Source of the DNA: Utricularia gibba
Taxonomy: Eukaryota > Streptophyta > Magnoliopsida > Lamiales > Lentibulariaceae
Assembly (NCBI GenBank): GCA_002189035.1
Contig: NEEC01000012.1
Span: 806,001-870,000 of the forward strand
Length of the DNA: 64,000 bases
Reading direction: 5' to 3'
In this document: piece by piece, positions 61,609 to 64,000 of the stretch
How the letters are laid out: each line of letters begins with the position of its first letter
Numbering within the stretch: position 1 is the stretch's first letter
Translations under genes and position numbers: made by a program
Notes under the pieces: generated by a model
Told to the model about the DNA's origin: nothing
Database searches by the model: none
The model's input: only the letters and a program-made list of their open reading frames with translations

Positions 61609-63913
61609 ATGGCAATCATGCCTTGCGGAGGTACGTGGGTGACCAGGTGGGGATTTCAGCCACACGTATTAGCGAGACCATCCATCTCAACTAGAGCATC
61701 CATGTTTCTGCGAGGGTAAAAACCCCCATATCTTAACTAGGAGACTTATATGGAGTAAAAGAACATTTTTTTTTCTTTGTTCCTGTGTATAACATCTTTC
61801 TAGTGTTTTTATTTCTTTTTAAACTATGTTGGGATTGTTTCTTTTGGCAGTCCTTCAGGCAGTTTAGGATCACTCGCATCAAAGAGTTCAGGCTTATTTT
61901 CTCAAGAGTATGTAAATGTGCTTTCGGGTTTGTGCACTAGCCAATGCCGGAAGAGACGAGCTAAATTCATTGTTAGAGCTGATAAAGTAAGTATAACTGA
62001 GAATTGTATTGGCTTAGCTTTTTTTTCTTCACAAAAACGTAGTGCTAGTATTCTGCGTCATTTATATCCTGTTAATGTTTTTTTTTTTAACGGTTGCTTA
62101 ATTTAGTTTCTTGAATACTTTCCTTGTTTTAATTTTTTCTAAATGCATTCATATGGTACTTTTCTGGCAGGATTACTATTCTGTTCTTGGCGTGTCAAGA
62201 AGTGCTAGCAAATCAGAGATCAAGAGTGGTAGGTGTCAACTATTGAATGCACTGCGAATCCATCTTATGATTACTGAAATCATGTTTTGAGATTCATGCA
62301 TTGGCTGATATTTTTTTTTTCGATAATTGGAGGTTTAAAGAATGGAGATGAAACTAAAGGTGTAATAATGTATACTTTAGCTAATATTAATCCCTACGGG
62401 TTAACATGGATTATTAGTTTCTGGATTGCTGTCTGGTGCTAAGTAGAATCTATGGCAACCGAGAATTTGTGTTTCTGAAGTTATACACAGTGCTTGCTAC
62501 TTATTTTTCATATGGTTATCCCGATCTGTGACATTAAGTCTTGTTTCCCATATCTTTTCGTTCATCAGCATATCGGAAGCTGGCCAGGAATTATCATCCA
62601 GATGTGAACAAGTATGTTTCAAGATAGTATATATTTTTTCTTTCTGAATTAAATCAGATATCTCAATATTTTATTTGAATTACAGAGATCCAGGTGCAGA
62701 AGAAAAATTCAAAGAGATAAGTAATGCGTATGAGGTATAAAAATGAACCTTCCATTCAATTAGGGTACTGCTTAGTATATTTATTGATAGAATCCTCACA
62801 AATACATAACAGGTTTTGCTGGATGATGAGAAACGCTCAATTTATGATAGATATGGAGAAGCTGGATTTAAAGGTGCTGGAATGGGCATGGGGGTAAGTT
62901 CCTTTTTTAGTACAAGAGTACCACAAAAGAGAACACAGAGATGAAAGTGGGAATGAATTGTTCAGTTAATTCTATGGGCAACCAGTAAACTGGCTATCCT
63001 TACGGGTGTGGTTTTGCCTATAAAAACTGACTCTTTAACATTTCGCACTGTTTTCAACTTTCAGGATTTCAGCAATCCGTTTGATCTGTTTGACACGATT
63101 TTTAATATGGGGAACATGGGTGGAATGGGTATGGGTGGAAGAGGCTCTCGAAATCGAGCCACAGAAGGTGAAGACCAAGTCTATAATTTGGTTTTGAACT
63201 TCAAGGAAGCCGTATTTGGAGTGGAGAAAGAAATCGAAATCAACCGTCTTGAGAGCTGCAGCACCTGTGATGGGTCTGGTGCAAAACCAGGGACAAAGGC
63301 ATCAAAGTGCGGCATATGTGGAGGTCAAGGACAGGTCATCTCGCAAGTCAGAACTCCTCTCGGTGTGATCCAACAAGTTATGACATGTTCTACTTGTGAG
63401 GGTGCCGGAGAAACCTCAACCCCATGCAATACTTGTGATGGTAATGGCCGAGTGAAGAAGACCAAGCGTATAAGCTTGAAAGTTCCTGCGGGAGTGGATT
63501 CAGGGAATAAACTGAGAGTCCGGTCGGAAGGAAATGCTGGAAGGAGAGGTGGTCCTCCAGGAGACCTCTTTGTGGTGATTGATGTTCTCTCAGATTCTGT
63601 TCTGAGACGGGATGCTACCAACATCCTGTACTCATGCAAGGTTTCTTATATTGATGCCATCCTGGGTACGACGATGAAGGTGCCAACAGTGGATGGGTTG
63701 GCGGATCTCAAGATCCCCGCCGGCACACAACCTGGAACAAAGCTCGTGATGGCAAAGAAGGGCGTGCCCTATCTGAACAAAAGCAACATGCGGGGTGACC
63801 AAGTGGTCACAGTGCAAGTTGAGATCCCAAAACGTTTGGGTAGTGAGGAGAAGAAGCTGATTGAAGAACTCGCCAACCTGAACAAAGCCAAGGCCCCCAA
63901 CAGCCGGAGATAA
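61609..63913 (+). CDS. DJA6: Chloroplast DnaJ (type A Hsp40, DJA5/DJA6-like)
   Basis: A type I J-protein co-chaperone for plastid Hsp70; Arabidopsis DJA5/DJA6 are linked to iron delivery for chloroplast Fe-S cluster assembly. Exons: 61609-61715, 61851-61986, 62171-62228, 62569-62611, 62686-62734, 62813-62893 and 63065-63913, all with GT-AG borders and correct phase, giving 440 residues. A transit peptide ([20 protein letters not shown]) runs to about residue 80. The J domain begins [20 protein letters not shown] and has the HPD motif in [17 protein letters not shown] Gly/Met-rich linker ([13 protein letters not shown]) follows. Four CxxCxGxG zinc repeats ([32 protein letters not shown]) precede the C-terminal substrate-binding region, ending KAPNSRR. 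The exact paralogue (DJA5 or DJA6) is an inference from similarity. Confidence 0.96.
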
Positions 63914-64000
63914 GTCTCACTCATGGTAATGCTCTCTTGGATGCACACAGAGTAATAGACATAGTAGCTCAATTTTCGTTCATGTTGTGGATGGATGTAT

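Noticed and set aside
63325-63972. Minus-strand ORFs at the right edge
   Set aside because: They are antisense to the last exon of the DnaJ gene.

Overview
The window looks like nuclear DNA of a flowering plant, probably a eudicot, although the sequence alone does not settle the species. The evidence is plant-only genes with chloroplast targeting (HEMB, PSBS, a chloroplast DnaJ), GT-AG introns throughout, AT-rich spacers, and dense plant-type retrotransposons (Ty3/gypsy Tat, Athila and chromovirus types) and DNA transposons (PIF/Harbinger, hAT).

Host genes sit in small islands. At 1-1809 (+) lies the 3' end of a DUF630/DUF632 protein gene. At 19508-23410 are two convergent chloroplast genes: HEMB (5-aminolevulinate dehydratase, +, 12 exons) and PSBS (photosystem II 22 kDa protein, -, 4 exons). 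At 34465-35226 (+) is a two-exon gene of the small At4g08330-like family. At 46656-47527 (-) is a two-exon gene for a small Cys/His-containing plant protein of unknown function. At 58225-61609 an XRCC2 recombination-repair gene (-) and a chloroplast DnaJ gene of the DJA5/DJA6 type (+) are arranged head to head about 1.3 kb apart. HEMB has a one-base deletion in exon 1, and XRCC2 appears frameshifted in its C-terminal exon. Each is either a true lesion or an assembly error.

The rest is mostly nested transposons whose order can often be read. (i) A decayed chromovirus pol (-, about 2640-5795) is split by a 1.19-kb solo LTR. (ii) A decayed PIF/Harbinger gene pair lies at 5800-7975, with a 23-bp minisatellite between the two genes. 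(iii) A near-complete Tat-type Ty3/gypsy element (8461-18635) has both LTRs, a perfect AATAG target duplication, a tRNA-Lys primer site, a broken gag-pol on the minus strand and a three-exon antisense ORF. (iv) A Harbinger element (26032-30804) has its transposase interrupted by a solo LTR flanked by TATGC. (v) A 1161-bp non-autonomous hAT element (31042-32202) has 15-bp terminal repeats and an 8-bp target duplication. (vi) A deleted second Tat element (40562-45689) has an Athila-type solo LTR inside its 5' LTR. (vii) A deleted Athila-type element (51541-56451) retains gag and protease only.

The solo LTRs and internal deletions show repeated LTR-LTR and illegitimate recombination. No CRISPR array, rRNA gene or tRNA gene was seen. 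The least explained items are the antisense gene of the Tat element, the conserved protein at 46656-47527, and an unidentified coding-like stretch on the minus strand at 56452-57130.
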